Positions 9,801-18,790 are shown, counted from the stretch's first letter. The stretch is DNA of 64,000 bases from Rahnella laticis (GCF_015644585.1 NZ_JADOBI010000009.1:125498-189497), one strand, 5' to 3'. Notes: generated from the sequence alone by a model not told the origin. Program-made: numbers and translations.

Positions 9801-12800
9801 ATCGCCTTCCGTGCTGACGGAAAGATTATTTCCCGCCGCCAGCGTGCCGTTCTGAGCCAGCGCATCCAGCAAGGTGAGGGTGATATTGCCCAGCGCGACA
9901 ATCTGACCGGACTGGGTCAGGACGCGGCTGTTAAGCGTAATATCACCGGCGCTGAACAGTTTAGCTGCGACGCTGTTGCTGAGGTTTTGCGACTGAATAC
10001 TCAGGCTTTGCGTGGCAAAGAGTGTGCCCCGGTTATCGATAACGGACTGATTCAGCGATAAATTCCCGGCCTGAACGGAGCCGGTGTTCGTTAGGTTCCC
10101 GCCGGTGAAGAGTGATTTTCCCTGAGCAATCAGGGTGCCGCTGTTGGTCAGTGTGCCCGCGACATTGAGGTTCTGGCTGTCGCTTTGCAGCCATCCGCTG
10201 TTGAGGAATTGCGGGGCGCTGAGGATGAGTACTCCGCCGGACAGCAGGCGTCCGAGGTTATTCACGTTTTCGGACAGGTTGAACGTAGCGTCCGTTGTGC
10301 CTTGGGCGATGCCGGCGTTAGTGAAACTGGCGGCGCTCAGGCTCAGCGAGCCGTCACTGAGCATCAGGCCGCTGGCGCGGTTATCCGCCAGACCGGAAAG
10401 CACCAGACTGGCGGTTTCACGGGCCTGAAGCGTGCCGTCGTTGGCGAGCGTACCGGCGTGCAACGCAAGTGCGCGGGTCTGTACTTGCCCGGCGTTATCC
10501 ACGGTTACGGCATCAATGCGGGTCAGCCCGTTGCTTTGCAGTTTGCCGGACGCCTGTTGCGCCAGGTTACTTTGCAGGGTGGCGGTCAGGCTGTCGACGC
10601 CGGTGATTTCACCGCTGTTCGTTAATGTTCCGGCGGTAAGCGTCAGGTTTCTGGCGATCCATTGTCCCTGATTACCCGCCGATAACGCCTGAATAGCCGC
10701 TGTGCCGTTCGCGATCAGTTTGCCGCTTGTGCTGTTGATGAAGGTATTGGCGAGGCTGAACGTCAGCGCATCGGCGCTTTGTACGGTGCCGGTATTGGTG
10801 AAGTCCTGCGCATTGAGCAGAACGTTTGATCCCTGCCAGACGCCGTCGTTACTGACGTTTCTGGCCGTCACGGACAGTGAACCCTGCGACAATACCGAGC
10901 CCTGCGCGGTGTTGTTCAGATCCTGTAACAGATTCATGGCCAGGGTTTTCAGCCCGATCAGCGTGCCGCTATTGGTCACCGCGGCGCTGCGGATATCCAG
11001 CACGCTGGCCTGTACGCTGCCCTGATTGCTGAACGCGTTGCCGGTCAGGGTGACGCTGTCGCCCTGAACAATACCTGCATTGCTGATCTGGCTGGCGTTT
11101 AGCGTCAGCGACTGGCCGCTGAGCAGTCGTCCGCTGCTCTGGTTACTGAGCGTCGTGGCGCTGATCGCCAGACCGCCGGTTCCCTGAATGGTGCCGGTAT
11201 TCTCGAGGCGCTCCGTGCTCAGAATAAAATCATCCGCCAGCACCAGACCGGCGTTGGTGAACTGCGGCAGCGTCAGGTTCAGCAGGCCGCCGCTGACAAT
11301 CTGCCCGTGGCTCAGGTTGCTGATCGTGCCGGTATCAAATTGCAGCGCGCGGTTGCCCTGCAATATGCCGTTATTGATGAGGTTTTTCGCCGTCAGATGG
11401 ATGTCATCGGCCACCACGTTGCCGTCGTTGCTGATCTGTTGCTGCGCGTTCAGGGCGACGCTGTGTCCGGCGGTCTGGCCGCTGTGCGTTAACGTCGCGG
11501 CGTGAAACGTAATATCGCCTTTGGCGGCCTGCGTGCCTTGTAAATCCGCCGATTGGGTTGCGGTCAGAGACACGTCTTTTTGCGCCTGCAACTGCGCGGT
11601 TTTGCCGGTGATAACGCGGTTGTCGGCGCTGAGCGTCAGTGAGCCCAGTGCGGCGAGTTGTCCGTCGATTTGCGCGTCAGTCAGGGTCAGGGCGATGTCG
11701 CCGTCACTGGTGAGTAAGCTGCCGTTAGCGCTGGTAAAACGGTCGCCGTTGAGTGAAACGCGCTGGCCGCCTTTTGCCATCCCCGCGAGTGCGAGCGAAC
11801 CGGTGTTGAGAATAAGATTACGGCCTGCAAGCAGTTGCCCGGTGTTTGCCACCGTCAGCGTGTTGCCGGAAAACGTCAGATCCTGCTGTGCGCTGAGAAT
11901 TCCGCCGAGCAGGAAATCTTGTACGTTCAGCGTAAGAGAGTTGCCTGTAAGGATCTGGCCGCTGTTATTAAACATGTCCAGATTCAGGTTCAGATCGCCT
12001 TGTGCCTGCACACTACCCTGATTGTTAAACGTCGTTCCGCTCAGGGTTACGCTGCGGTTGGCGGCGATCTTGCCCTGATTCGTCAGTGTCGGGCTGCTGA
12101 TGCGGACATCCTGCCCGGCGGTGAGCTGACCTTTCCAGTCGGTGTTTTTGCTCTGCGCCAGTTCGACGTCGCGCTGTGCATCAATTTTCGTTGCGGCATC
12201 GGTAGTCAGTTCGCTGCTGGCAAGGCGCACGTTCTGGCCCGCTGTCATCTGCGCGCCGTTCGCCACTAACTTGCCGCCGCTGGTGAGGGTAAGATTTTCG
12301 TTGCTGGCAATCGTGGCGTTTTGCAGCTGAACGTCACCTCGTCCGGTGAGCGCCACCGACTGTGCCTTATGGCTGCCGCTGAGCTGGATTTCCTGTGCGG
12401 TGGCGGTGAGATTGCCCGCCGCGGCGCTGTTGCTGAGCGTCAGTTTTCCGCTGGCATCCAGCTGCATATCGCCTTCGCGGGCGTTGATATTATTGAGGTT
12501 GACGCCCACGCCCGTTTCGCTGGAAACCAGCCGGATGCGGTTGGCGTACATTCCGCCGAGCGCGCCGGTATCGATGGCAACATGCGGGGCATTGCCCTGA
12601 CCGGCAACCGGCGTGATGTTACCGCGCGCATCGACGCGGTTGGCCCCGGCGATCACGGTCAGATCCCGGGCGCTGAGTTTGGCGTTAATTTCCGTGGCGC
12701 GGGAAATCAGCGAGAAATAGCCGGTCTGGCTGGCGTCCAGCCCTTTGCCTTCGACGGTGATTGCGCCCTGCGTGACGTCAAGGGACTGAAGGTTGCCGTC

Positions 12801-13313
12801 GGCACCTATAACCGGTTTGCCGGTGGTCAGCGTGGCATTGGGCGTATTAATAAACCCGCAGCCGTTACAGGTGATCCCGTACGGGTTGGCGACCATCACG
12901 CTGGCGCTTTTGCCCGCGACTTCCATGTAGCCGTTGAGCTGCGAGCGGTTGGCCGAGGTGACTTCGTTGATGATGGCTTTGGCTTCGTTACCGGCTTTCA
13001 GGTTGGGGTTGTTCTGAATCAAACCGCCGAGCTGGCTTTGGGTGAGGCGGTCCGTGCTGTTATTGAGAATTAACCCTTCGCTGCCCACGTTGAAATTCTG
13101 GTACTGGTTGTGCGAAACGCCCGCCTGATTGGGCGTGGCGATGTTAACAACCGGTACGCCGTTGGCGGCCTGATCGACCTGCGTCGCCCCGGTTGCCGCC
13201 TGTACACCGGCGGCCAGCGCGGGCATTACAGGCTGGAAAACAAGCAGCGAACTGAGCGCATAAGTGGTCAGGCGACGCCACGCAGAAACGGGCGGTAACG
13301 TAGAGTTTTTCAC
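3825..13313 (-). CDS. cdiA: CdiA-type contact-dependent growth inhibition effector (TpsA)
   Basis: A 3162-residue two-partner secretion exoprotein. It has an extended signal region (residues 1-35), a TPS transport domain with NPNL and NPYGITCNGCGF, and long filamentous-haemagglutinin beta-helix repeats. A non-repetitive stretch around residues 1350-1700 corresponds to the receptor-binding region of E. coli CdiA. A second repeat block and a pretoxin region follow, then the VENN marker at residues 2939-2942 (4488-4499). The last about 80 residues (SAARAWEKHAGR to the GFLDPKR end) form a compact candidate toxin core with YRLPDGKGIRY. A small RNase of the barnase/RelE-like kind is possible but unproven. 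The start is GTG with an AAGGA site. The last 150 codons are more AT-rich, as expected for a swappable tail. Partners are cdiB upstream and cdiI downstream. Confidence 0.93.
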   Translation of the reverse strand: MKNSTLPPVSAWRRLTTYALSSLLVFQPVMPALAAGVQAATGATQVDQAANGVPVVNIATPNQAGVSHNQYQNFNVGSEGLILNNSTDRLTQSQLGGLIQNNPNLKAGNEAKAIINEVTSANRSQLNGYMEVAGKSASVMVANPYGITCNGCGFINTPNATLTTGKPVIGADGNLQSLDVTQGAITVEGKGLDASQTGYFSLISRATEINAKLSARDLTVIAGANRVDARGNITPVAGQGNAPHVAIDTGALGGMYANRIRLVSSETGVGVNLNNINAREGDMQLDASGKLTLSNSAAAGNLTATAQEIQLSGSHKAQSVALTGRGDVQLQNATIASNENLTLTSGGKLVANGAQMTAGQNVRLASSELTTDAATKIDAQRDVELAQSKNTDWKGQLTAGQDVRISSPTLTNQGKIAANRSVTLSGTTFNNQGSVQAQGDLNLNLDMFNNSGQILTGNSLTLNVQDFLLGGILSAQQDLTFSGNTLTVANTGQLLAGRNLILNTGSLALAGMAKGGQRVSLNGDRFTSANGSLLTSDGDIALTLTDAQIDGQLAALGSLTLSADNRVITGKTAQLQAQKDVSLTATQSADLQGTQAAKGDITFHAATLTHSGQTAGHSVALNAQQQISNDGNVVADDIHLTAKNLINNGILQGNRALQFDTGTISNLSHGQIVSGGLLNLTLPQFTNAGLVLADDFILSTERLENTGTIQGTGGLAISATTLSNQSSGRLLSGQSLTLNASQISNAGIVQGDSVTLTGNAFSNQGSVQASVLDIRSAAVTNSGTLIGLKTLAMNLLQDLNNTAQGSVLSQGSLSVTARNVSNDGVWQGSNVLLNAQDFTNTGTVQSADALTFSLANTFINSTSGKLIANGTAAIQALSAGNQGQWIARNLTLTAGTLTNSGEITGVDSLTATLQSNLAQQASGKLQSNGLTRIDAVTVDNAGQVQTRALALHAGTLANDGTLQARETASLVLSGLADNRASGLMLSDGSLSLSAASFTNAGIAQGTTDATFNLSENVNNLGRLLSGGVLILSAPQFLNSGWLQSDSQNLNVAGTLTNSGTLIAQGKSLFTGGNLTNTGSVQAGNLSLNQSVIDNRGTLFATQSLSIQSQNLSNSVAAKLFSAGDITLNSRVLTQSGQIVALGNITLTLLDALAQNGTLAAGNNLSVSTEGDFTQNGTLQGQSVALSSGGMFSNQGILTGGNGAFTVNAGSITQANNGSLQSGGDVSLTSRSDITNNGFIGTTGDLLLSAASTLTNIALLYSASDMTLLADAIRNLKGDILAGNSLWMMKDARGSANTEVVNRSGNIETTRGDISIYTGHLLNERDGLTFSKETHNYVSGDQAYIDVLWRDLDPDSLSFDKETLCGGGVNDHCTTRYYVVVSPTLADQKVLVSDESLTAHADGSAGRIAAGRDLAVQASVLDNNASDILAGGNMSLSGGQLNNNSLETGTVSKYQTYSYTCTKASGCREGISASEYGNQFASSGTVRFELSGAPVYETSNGGYSYRAVIQAGGNLMANFASDISNTTTTASAGSISHNLVAPALSTLSAPTEFAGEKAQDLSQTSGTDINSPQWRDHVADAIQALGGGTALNTGDYPLPTSNNGYFVINADPKSPYLIVTNPKLDGLGQLDNSLFNEIYAMQGMTAPVVPRETGRQYTDENSFIGSAYFLDRLNLHPDYDYRFLGDAAFDTRYVSNALINATGSRYISGFGSDLAQMQYLMDNAASAQQSLGLAFGVALTRDQIASLDKSILWWENAVVNGQNVLVPRLYLSPKDVAPASGSVIAGNNVGLAGGSITNSGSTLQANSGLYVSSQSTIDNLDAGLMKAGGDLSLFATGDISNIGSGLSGQGVQLISYDGSIINQTLTDQWSINGKSGRDSLAFSHTDIGDIASISAGDSLTMYAGKNIDITGANLTSGGDLTLQALGNINITAPETRDLEQHSSRGKNTLTESSDTQASQISSGGDLAMQAGHDLNISASQVTAEGDAALKAGNDINLQTQEQNAHSKTNKTEQRLDLVDNTTITAGGDLALVAGRDLNSQAASMKVGEDATLAAGRDINLNAEEISSYSESHGNKKQQDEETIRQQSTELASGGNTRIQAGQDATFNGAQVDATGNLAVTAGRNITLNSVTESDYSFFEQTKTSGGMFSKTTTHTVREDYATHEKGSEFGGDNVSMTAGHDLNVNGSGIIGDHNVSLLAGNDINILASTEEQSSYRLDEKKKSGLFSGGGLGFTIGTTETSQRVNEDGTTQSQSASSVGSLGGDVTMMAGNNVHVSGSDIIASEDMLISGKNVQIDPGQDALHRKETFEQKTTGLNITLAGTAGGAVNSGYTAAQSASDDDSGRMAALDGIKAALNGYQAYQGTQLDGNNGGNNSFIGIAASISHQESRSEQITDQHAATGSTVMAGGNATIEARDGDLNVTGSKVKADGDLNLFATDDINLLAADNTQKTTGKNSSAGGDIGISFGVSNDKAGISVFADVNAAAGKNHGDGTTWTNSEVGAGGNLNISAGNDLNIKGAQVSGEQITADIGHNLTIESLQDTDHYDSKQQSAAAGGSFTWGGGGGSGYISLSQDKMNSDYASVTDQSGMFAGNGGFDITTGNHTQLNGGVIASGASADKNRLDTGTLGWNDIHNEASYSVDSSSISMSSGGNSASQFMGNMANAMLAGLNGDGSASSTTGSAIAGGTIVIRDQDAQKQDVTSLSRDTDNAHSTLAPIFDAAKEQQRIDENRAIAQIGSQVADIVRTEGKIAAQEAAKEQLAKEGKLPPTPVKGAEQSEWDAYNKTLENTDAYKTAMNEYGTGSNKQQAIQAITAAIKGLTGGDWSSAVAGAAAPYMAEFIKNNTAEGAERIISHALAGAIVAEMQGGSAAAGAAGAGLSAAGAKYIADQLYPGKDIKDLTEEEKQGVVALATLASGIAGGVVGGDVNSAIAGGKAGKNEVENNALAVIAAEAAANTAAAMAGAAGNAGKNTVNDDEWDTGDNCEGTREQCSVRDGNRGPGHAINGDGQNGEEGPNIGKDLSDADKAELGGTGSGTPGGWGPEDEENARNSESNSSKPSNFDDKFKKDDLTSSANEPINEQGLSSAARAWEKHAGRSGGTFDPLKGNISQKNEAANQFVNEVLNNTNTIRTDLSRGGVEYRLPDGKGIRYNSDGSFSGFLDPKR

Positions 13314-13333
13314 GGTCGATATCCTTATCGGGG

Positions 13334-14992
13334 TTACAGCACGAAGTTCAGGCGGTAATAAACGGCAACGCGGTCAGGGGCTAAATCGCCCGGATAACGC
13401 AGGGGCCAGCCGACGGTAAACTGGCTGGAAAAATAACGTGCGCTGCTGTTCAGCCCGACCGCGCCACCCCACAGCGTGCCCGCTGCGTTGACATCGTGGT
13501 TATCGTGATGCAGGTAGCCGCCGTCAATGGCGGCCACGGCGGTGATTTGCCCGAACAGCGGCGCGGTGAACAGCGCGGTATTGAGTTCATTGCGCCAGTA
13601 ACCGCCGTTATCGCCGGACAGGTATTGTTCTTTGAAGCCGCGCACCGAGCTTTCGCCGCCAATCGTCAGACGTTCGCTGCCGTACAGACGGTCGCCGGTC
13701 CACTGGCCGTAGGCGCTCGAAAGAAAGGTGATTTTCTGACTGACCGGCCGGTAGAAACTGCCGGAAACCGACCATTTGGAGAATTCTGCTTTGGGCGCAT
13801 CCGCAGGTTTATGCTGATCGTTTTCCGCCCCTAACCACGGCACGCCGCGTGAGAAGGTCGGGTTGAGCGTCGAGAGGCCGCCGAACACTTTCTGGCTGTG
13901 ATTAATCCCGACATTCACGTTGCTGAGTTTGCGGCTGCTGCTGGCAAGCGGTGCATCATTAAGATAATTGCGCGCCATGTTGTTGCTGATGCCCAGCGAA
14001 ACGCCGGTTTTGATATCGCTGTTACGGAACAGGACGCGGGAAAGATTCACCCGGTGCGTTTGCGAATCGCCGGAAGAGCGCCAGCCAAAGCCGCGCGAAC
14101 TGACTGTGCTGAGATAATCGCTGTAGCTGTAACTGTAATTGAGCAGCCAGTAGCCGTAAGGCACGCTCATTCCCGCCTGCACGCTGCGGGCATCGTGAGA
14201 GATGGAAAAATCACTGCTGCGCGCACCGCTGACAAACCATTGATCCGCCAGACCTAATACATTGCTGGCCGTCAGCGAGCCGTTCATCTGGCCGGTTCCG
14301 GTACTTTTCTGGCCGCTGTTATCAAACCCTGCACCGGCAGTGACCGGGAACTCCGGCGTTGCCGTCAGATTCACCACGGAAAAGCCCGGCTGCTCCGCCG
14401 GTAAAATTTCAATCTGCACCGGGTTTTGCCGCAGCCGGTTGATTTGTTCCATTCCCTGTTCAATGTCGCGCAGATTAAGAATTTTGCCTTTCAGGCCGGG
14501 AAACGCCATGGCCAGCATACGGTCATTGCGATGATCTAACTGAACATCCTGAAGCTTTCCTTCCATCACCCGGATATTTAATTGCCCCTGCGAGAGATCT
14601 TGCTCCGGCAGGTAGGCGCGGCTGGTGATATAACCCTTCCTGATATACTCATCAGATATTTCCTGCACCAGTTGGGTAATATTCTTAATGCCTAAACACT
14701 TTCCAATAAACGGCGCGGTCAGCGCATCTTTTTTACGCGCAGGCAAATGTCCCGCCCCGGAAACGGTAATAGTAGAAACGGTAAAACAGTGAGCGTCGTT
14801 CAGTTCTGCGGGTTTTTGTACGGGCGCAGAGAGCGGCTGGCCACGTTCGAGATCTTCACGTTGCAGCTGTTCCTGCTGGAGCCGCCCGCGTTGTTGCTGC
14901 TCAATCGAATCTCTGTCCGCCGGGCTGAGCGGAGCGGCATGCACAGAAAATCCGGCAAAAACTATTGCCAGAAATGAGAACTTAACATTCAC
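13334..14992 (-). CDS. cdiB: CdiB/ShlB-type two-partner secretion outer-membrane transporter
   Basis: A 552-residue TpsB protein that exports CdiA across the outer membrane. The signal peptide ends near residue 19 (SVHAAP). A Q/R-rich plug helix follows (residues 25-50), then POTRA domains (about 65-220) and a 16-strand Omp85-type barrel ending in YYRLNFVL. The barrel contains the GGESSVRGFKE motif, matching the VRGY/F tetrad that lines the TpsB pore. It sits 20 bases upstream of cdiA. Both genes start with GTG preceded by a near-identical AAGGATAT leader, suggesting coordinated translation initiation. Length and domain order are normal for the family. Confidence 0.93.
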   Translation of the reverse strand: MNVKFSFLAIVFAGFSVHAAPLSPADRDSIEQQQRGRLQQEQLQREDLERGQPLSAPVQKPAELNDAHCFTVSTITVSGAGHLPARKKDALTAPFIGKCLGIKNITQLVQEISDEYIRKGYITSRAYLPEQDLSQGQLNIRVMEGKLQDVQLDHRNDRMLAMAFPGLKGKILNLRDIEQGMEQINRLRQNPVQIEILPAEQPGFSVVNLTATPEFPVTAGAGFDNSGQKSTGTGQMNGSLTASNVLGLADQWFVSGARSSDFSISHDARSVQAGMSVPYGYWLLNYSYSYSDYLSTVSSRGFGWRSSGDSQTHRVNLSRVLFRNSDIKTGVSLGISNNMARNYLNDAPLASSSRKLSNVNVGINHSQKVFGGLSTLNPTFSRGVPWLGAENDQHKPADAPKAEFSKWSVSGSFYRPVSQKITFLSSAYGQWTGDRLYGSERLTIGGESSVRGFKEQYLSGDNGGYWRNELNTALFTAPLFGQITAVAAIDGGYLHHDNHDVNAAGTLWGGAVGLNSSARYFSSQFTVGWPLRYPGDLAPDRVAVYYRLNFVL

Positions 14993-15047
14993 TGTAAATA
15001 TCCTTATTTACGAATCTATTATTTTAAATTATGAAATGAGATAAACT

Positions 15048-15074
15048 TAATCGCTTTATATCAGGAAGCGATTA
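15048..15074. promoter_or_regulatory. Perfect 9-bp inverted repeat in the cdiB/recC divergent intergenic region
   Basis: TAATCGCTT at 15048-15056 and AAGCGATTA at 15066-15074 are exact reverse complements around a 9-base spacer, 56 bases upstream of the cdiB start. No T-run follows on either side, so an operator or leader hairpin for cdiBA is more likely than a terminator. The rest of the 336-base interval (14993-15328) is AT-rich and must hold promoters for both cdiBA and recCBD. I could not assign -35/-10 boxes with confidence. Confidence 0.4.
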
Positions 15075-15328
15075 ATTGTTCAAAGTTGTTTCTGAAAAAA
15101 CGCCTAAAAAAGTTTCTGACCGGAAAAATCTTATTTACGGTTCGGATTTTATTTAATGAACGATATTTTAATATTGATAAGCCAATTAAATAAGTTACCA
15201 GCAAGCGCTATTCCGAAAATAAGGTGACGACTTTTCCGCACCGGCAGAACCGGCCTCTTTTGCTTTCAATCCGTTCCAAATCAACGCAAAATCTGTCTTC
15301 TTGAGCGGCGACAATAAGGGATGCGGGC

Positions 15329-18300
15329 GTGAATTCAGGTTTGATGGTGTTACACGGAAATCACTCAGAGGCGCTGAGGGATATTCTGGTGTCGTGGATG
15401 GCGGCGCATCCGCTGTCTCCGCTGGAAAACGAAGTGATTCTGGTGCAAAGCAACGGGATTAATCAGTGGCTGAAACTGGCGCTGGCGCGCGATGTGTCCG
15501 AAGGCGGCTGCGGGATTGCGGCGGCGCTGGATATTAAATTGCCTGCGCGCTTTTTCTGGCAGGTTTACCGCGCGGTGCTGGGTAAAGATCAGGTGCCGGA
15601 TTCCTCGCCGTTTGACCGCCCGCTGCTGACCTGGCGGCTGATCCGCCTGTTGCCGGAATTACTGCCTGAACCGGTTTTTGCTCCGCTGGCGCGTTTCTTA
15701 AAAGACGACGGCGATATGCGTAAGCTGCATCAGCTGGCGCAGCGTCTGGCGGATTTGTTCGATCAGTATCAGGTTTACCGCGCCGACTGGCTGGAAGACT
15801 GGGGCAACGGGCTGGACGTGCTGCGCACCAGCCGCAAAGGCAGCGAGCCGTTGCCGGAAAACCTGCTGTGGCAGCCGCAATTGTGGCGCGCTTTGCTGGC
15901 CGATGTGCCTGAAAGCGAACGGGGGACCAGCCGCGCCGCGCTGCATCAGCGTTTTCTGCAACATGCCCAAACCATTCCTGAAGACGAGCGTCCGGCCGGC
16001 CTACCTGCGCGCCTGATTGTCTTCGGAATCTCTTCGCTGCCGCAACAATCCTTAGAAGTTCTGGCCGTGCTGGGCCGCTGGACGCACATTTTTATGTGTG
16101 TGCATAACCCGTGCGAGCACGACTGGAGCGATATTATTGCCGATAAAGATCTGCTGCGTGCCGAACGTGCGCGTCAGCGGCGTAAACCGGGTATGCCGCA
16201 GGTGATTGCCGAAGGCGATTTACATCAGCACGCGCATCCGCTGCTGGCAGCGTGGGGCAAACAGGGGCGAGATTACATCGGCCTGCTCAATGAATATGAC
16301 AACCACGAATCCTACGCCTCCACGCTCGCGCCGGTGATCCCGCGCATTGACCTGTTCACCTCCAACGGCGAAGACACTTTATTGCATCAGTTGCAGGAAG
16401 ATATTCTGCAACTGCGGCCGCTGGTGGAAACGCAGGAAAAATGGCCTGAGATTGATGCGCTGAATGACGAATCCCTGCGTTTCTCGATAACGCACAGTGC
16501 CCAGCGGGAAGTGGAAGTGTTGCACGACCGTCTGCTGGCCGCGCTGGCCGCCGATCCGACCCTGAAAGCGCGCGATATTATCGTGATGGTGCCGGATATT
16601 AATGGCTATGCGCCGCACATTCAGGCGGTGTTTGGCCTGATGGAACGCAGCGATCCGCGCTATATCCCGTTCACCGTGGCCGATCAGGGGCCGCGTCAGA
16701 ATAACCCGCTGCTCGGCGCGCTCGAAAGTCTGCTGACGTTGCCGCAGTCGCGTTTTGCCGTCAGCGATTTACTGGATTTACTCGATGTGCCGTCGGTTCG
16801 TCAGCGTTTTGGCATCGGCGAAGAACAGTTGCCGCTGATGCACCGCTGGATTAGCGCCGCCAACGTGCGCTGGGGGCTGCATGCGGAACAGCGTCAGAGT
16901 CTCGAACTGCCGTTATCGCCGGAGCAAAACAGCTGGTTCTTCGGCTTGCAACGAATGCTGCTCGGTTACGCCGTCGGCAGCGGTGACGCCTGGCAGGGCA
17001 TTGAACCGCTGGATGAAATCGGCGGGCTGGAAGCCGCGCTGATTGGCCCGCTGTCGCATCTCTTAAATTGCCTTGATGAAACCTGGCGTCAGCTGTGTGA
17101 ACCCGCGTCGCCGCCCGTCTGGGGCGAACGTTTGCAGGCGTTGCTGAGCGGTTATTTTGCCGAAGATGACGGCGATGACGGCTTTATTTTAGTGCGTCTG
17201 CATACCGAGCTGGAAACCTGGCTTGAAGCCTGTGAAAGCGTCGATCTTCAGGCCGAGTTGCCGCTGTCTGTCGTACGCGAACACTGGTTGGCGCAGTTCG
17301 ACCAGTCCGGCCTGACGCAGCCGTTCTTTGGCGGTGCCGTCACGTTTGCCACGCTGATGCCGATGCGCGCCATTCCGTTCCGTCACGTTTACCTGCTCGG
17401 GATGAACGACGGCGATTATCCGCGCAACCGCGTGCCGATGGATTTCGACCTGATGGGGCGTGATTACCGGCCGGGCGACCGTTCGCGCCGTGAAGATGAC
17501 CGTTATCTGTTCCTCGAAGCGTTGCTGTCGGCGCGCGAACGTCTGCATATCAGCTGGGTCGGGCGCAGCATTCACGATAATACCGAACGGCCGCCGTCGG
17601 TGCTGGTGGCGCAACTGCGCGACCATCTGGCCGCGGGCTGGAAAGCGCAAAACGACGGCGATCTGATTCATGCACTCACCGCCGAACATCGCCTGCAACC
17701 GTTTAACCGTGATTACTTCAGCAAGGGCAGCGGGCTTTTCAGCTACGCCCACGAATGGCGCGCCGGTCTGGACGCGGATATCAGCGCTGATGCCCCGCAG
17801 CCATTGCCGCCGGTGGAGCAGGAAGGGACGCTTACGCTGCGTCAGCTGGCGGATTTTCTGACCGATCCGGTGCGCAGTTTCTTCCGCCAGCGGCTGAATA
17901 TTTACTTCGAACTGGAAGATGCGGGAAGTGAAGATCAGGAGCCGTTTGATATCAATGCGCTGGAAAACTGGCGTTTGCAGGATGAACTGATCCGCGCGCA
18001 GAAATGGGCGCTGGAAGCGGGAGAGTCGCGTCAGGATATTCTGCGTCAGCAGCTTGAACGCATCGAACGGCGCGGTGAACTGGCACCGGGCGAATTCGCC
18101 GCCGTGCTGAGTGAAGATCTCGCCGAGCCGATGGAAACGCTGTTCGCCAGTTATCAGAGCGTGCTCGATGAATGGCCGCAGACGCTGGCCAGCGAAGCGC
18201 TGAGCGCTGAAACCGAAGGTGTGATTGTCTCTGACTGGCTCGGTGATTTACGTGCGAACGCCAGCGGGGATCGCGCCCGCGTGGTGCTGGAAAGCATCGG

Positions 18301-18790
18301 CATCATCAAGGACCGCAATTACCGCCTTGACCGTTTGCTTCCTTACTGGGTTGCGCATCTGGCCGGACACCTCGGCGGACAGCAGATGCGCAGCATTATT
18401 ATCAGTAAAAACGGGACGGCAGAATTACCGCCGCTGAAGATTGCCGACGCGCAGGCGCTCTGGCAGCAACTGATCGAAACCTGGCAACAGGGACAATTAA
18501 GGCCGTTGCCGCTGGCGGTCAAAACGGCCTTTGTCTGGCTGAAAAAAGACGGCACCGCGCAAAGCCCGCCGGACAGCGATGCCGGGCTTGCGGCCCGCGA
18601 CGCCTATGAAAATCACGATCCCGCCAATATGAAATTTGGTGAACGCGACAGCAACCCATATCTGGCGCGCGCGTGGCCGGATTTCGCCACGCTGTGGTCC
18701 GGCGGCGAATTCGCCGAACTGGCGGATAAACTGCTGGCACCGCTGAAAAATCATCTTTCCCGCAGCAGCAAAAAAGGAGCGAAAGAATGA
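15329..18790 (+). CDS. recC: RecBCD exonuclease V gamma subunit RecC (divergent type)
   Basis: A 1153-residue homologue of E. coli RecC (1122 residues), the subunit that scans for Chi and splits the duplex ends. Conserved family blocks are VEVLHDRLLAALAADPTLKARDIIVMVPDI, the TLMPMRAIPF/VYLLGMNDGDYPR region and GDRSRREDDRYLFLEALLSA. Outside these blocks it differs strongly from the E. coli sequence as I recall it, and it looks closer to pseudomonad-type RecC. The GTG start has AAGGGA nearby; an ATG five codons later is an alternative. It overlaps recB by 4 bases. The usual enterobacterial neighbours (thyA-ppd genes upstream, ptrA downstream) are absent, suggesting relocation or horizontal acquisition. 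Confidence 0.92.
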   Translation: MNSGLMVLHGNHSEALRDILVSWMAAHPLSPLENEVILVQSNGINQWLKLALARDVSEGGCGIAAALDIKLPARFFWQVYRAVLGKDQVPDSSPFDRPLLTWRLIRLLPELLPEPVFAPLARFLKDDGDMRKLHQLAQRLADLFDQYQVYRADWLEDWGNGLDVLRTSRKGSEPLPENLLWQPQLWRALLADVPESERGTSRAALHQRFLQHAQTIPEDERPAGLPARLIVFGISSLPQQSLEVLAVLGRWTHIFMCVHNPCEHDWSDIIADKDLLRAERARQRRKPGMPQVIAEGDLHQHAHPLLAAWGKQGRDYIGLLNEYDNHESYASTLAPVIPRIDLFTSNGEDTLLHQLQEDILQLRPLVETQEKWPEIDALNDESLRFSITHSAQREVEVLHDRLLAALAADPTLKARDIIVMVPDINGYAPHIQAVFGLMERSDPRYIPFTVADQGPRQNNPLLGALESLLTLPQSRFAVSDLLDLLDVPSVRQRFGIGEEQLPLMHRWISAANVRWGLHAEQRQSLELPLSPEQNSWFFGLQRMLLGYAVGSGDAWQGIEPLDEIGGLEAALIGPLSHLLNCLDETWRQLCEPASPPVWGERLQALLSGYFAEDDGDDGFILVRLHTELETWLEACESVDLQAELPLSVVREHWLAQFDQSGLTQPFFGGAVTFATLMPMRAIPFRHVYLLGMNDGDYPRNRVPMDFDLMGRDYRPGDRSRREDDRYLFLEALLSARERLHISWVGRSIHDNTERPPSVLVAQLRDHLAAGWKAQNDGDLIHALTAEHRLQPFNRDYFSKGSGLFSYAHEWRAGLDADISADAPQPLPPVEQEGTLTLRQLADFLTDPVRSFFRQRLNIYFELEDAGSEDQEPFDINALENWRLQDELIRAQKWALEAGESRQDILRQQLERIERRGELAPGEFAAVLSEDLAEPMETLFASYQSVLDEWPQTLASEALSAETEGVIVSDWLGDLRANASGDRARVVLESIGIIKDRNYRLDRLLPYWVAHLAGHLGGQQMRSIIISKNGTAELPPLKIADAQALWQQLIETWQQGQLRPLPLAVKTAFVWLKKDGTAQSPPDSDAGLAARDAYENHDPANMKFGERDSNPYLARAWPDFATLWSGGEFAELADKLLAPLKNHLSRSSKKGAKE

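Noticed and set aside
3825-13313. Possible tandem-repeat or CRISPR-like array
   Set aside because: The repetition is degenerate and at protein level, as in filamentous-haemagglutinin beta-helix repeats; there are no identical repeats with spacers.
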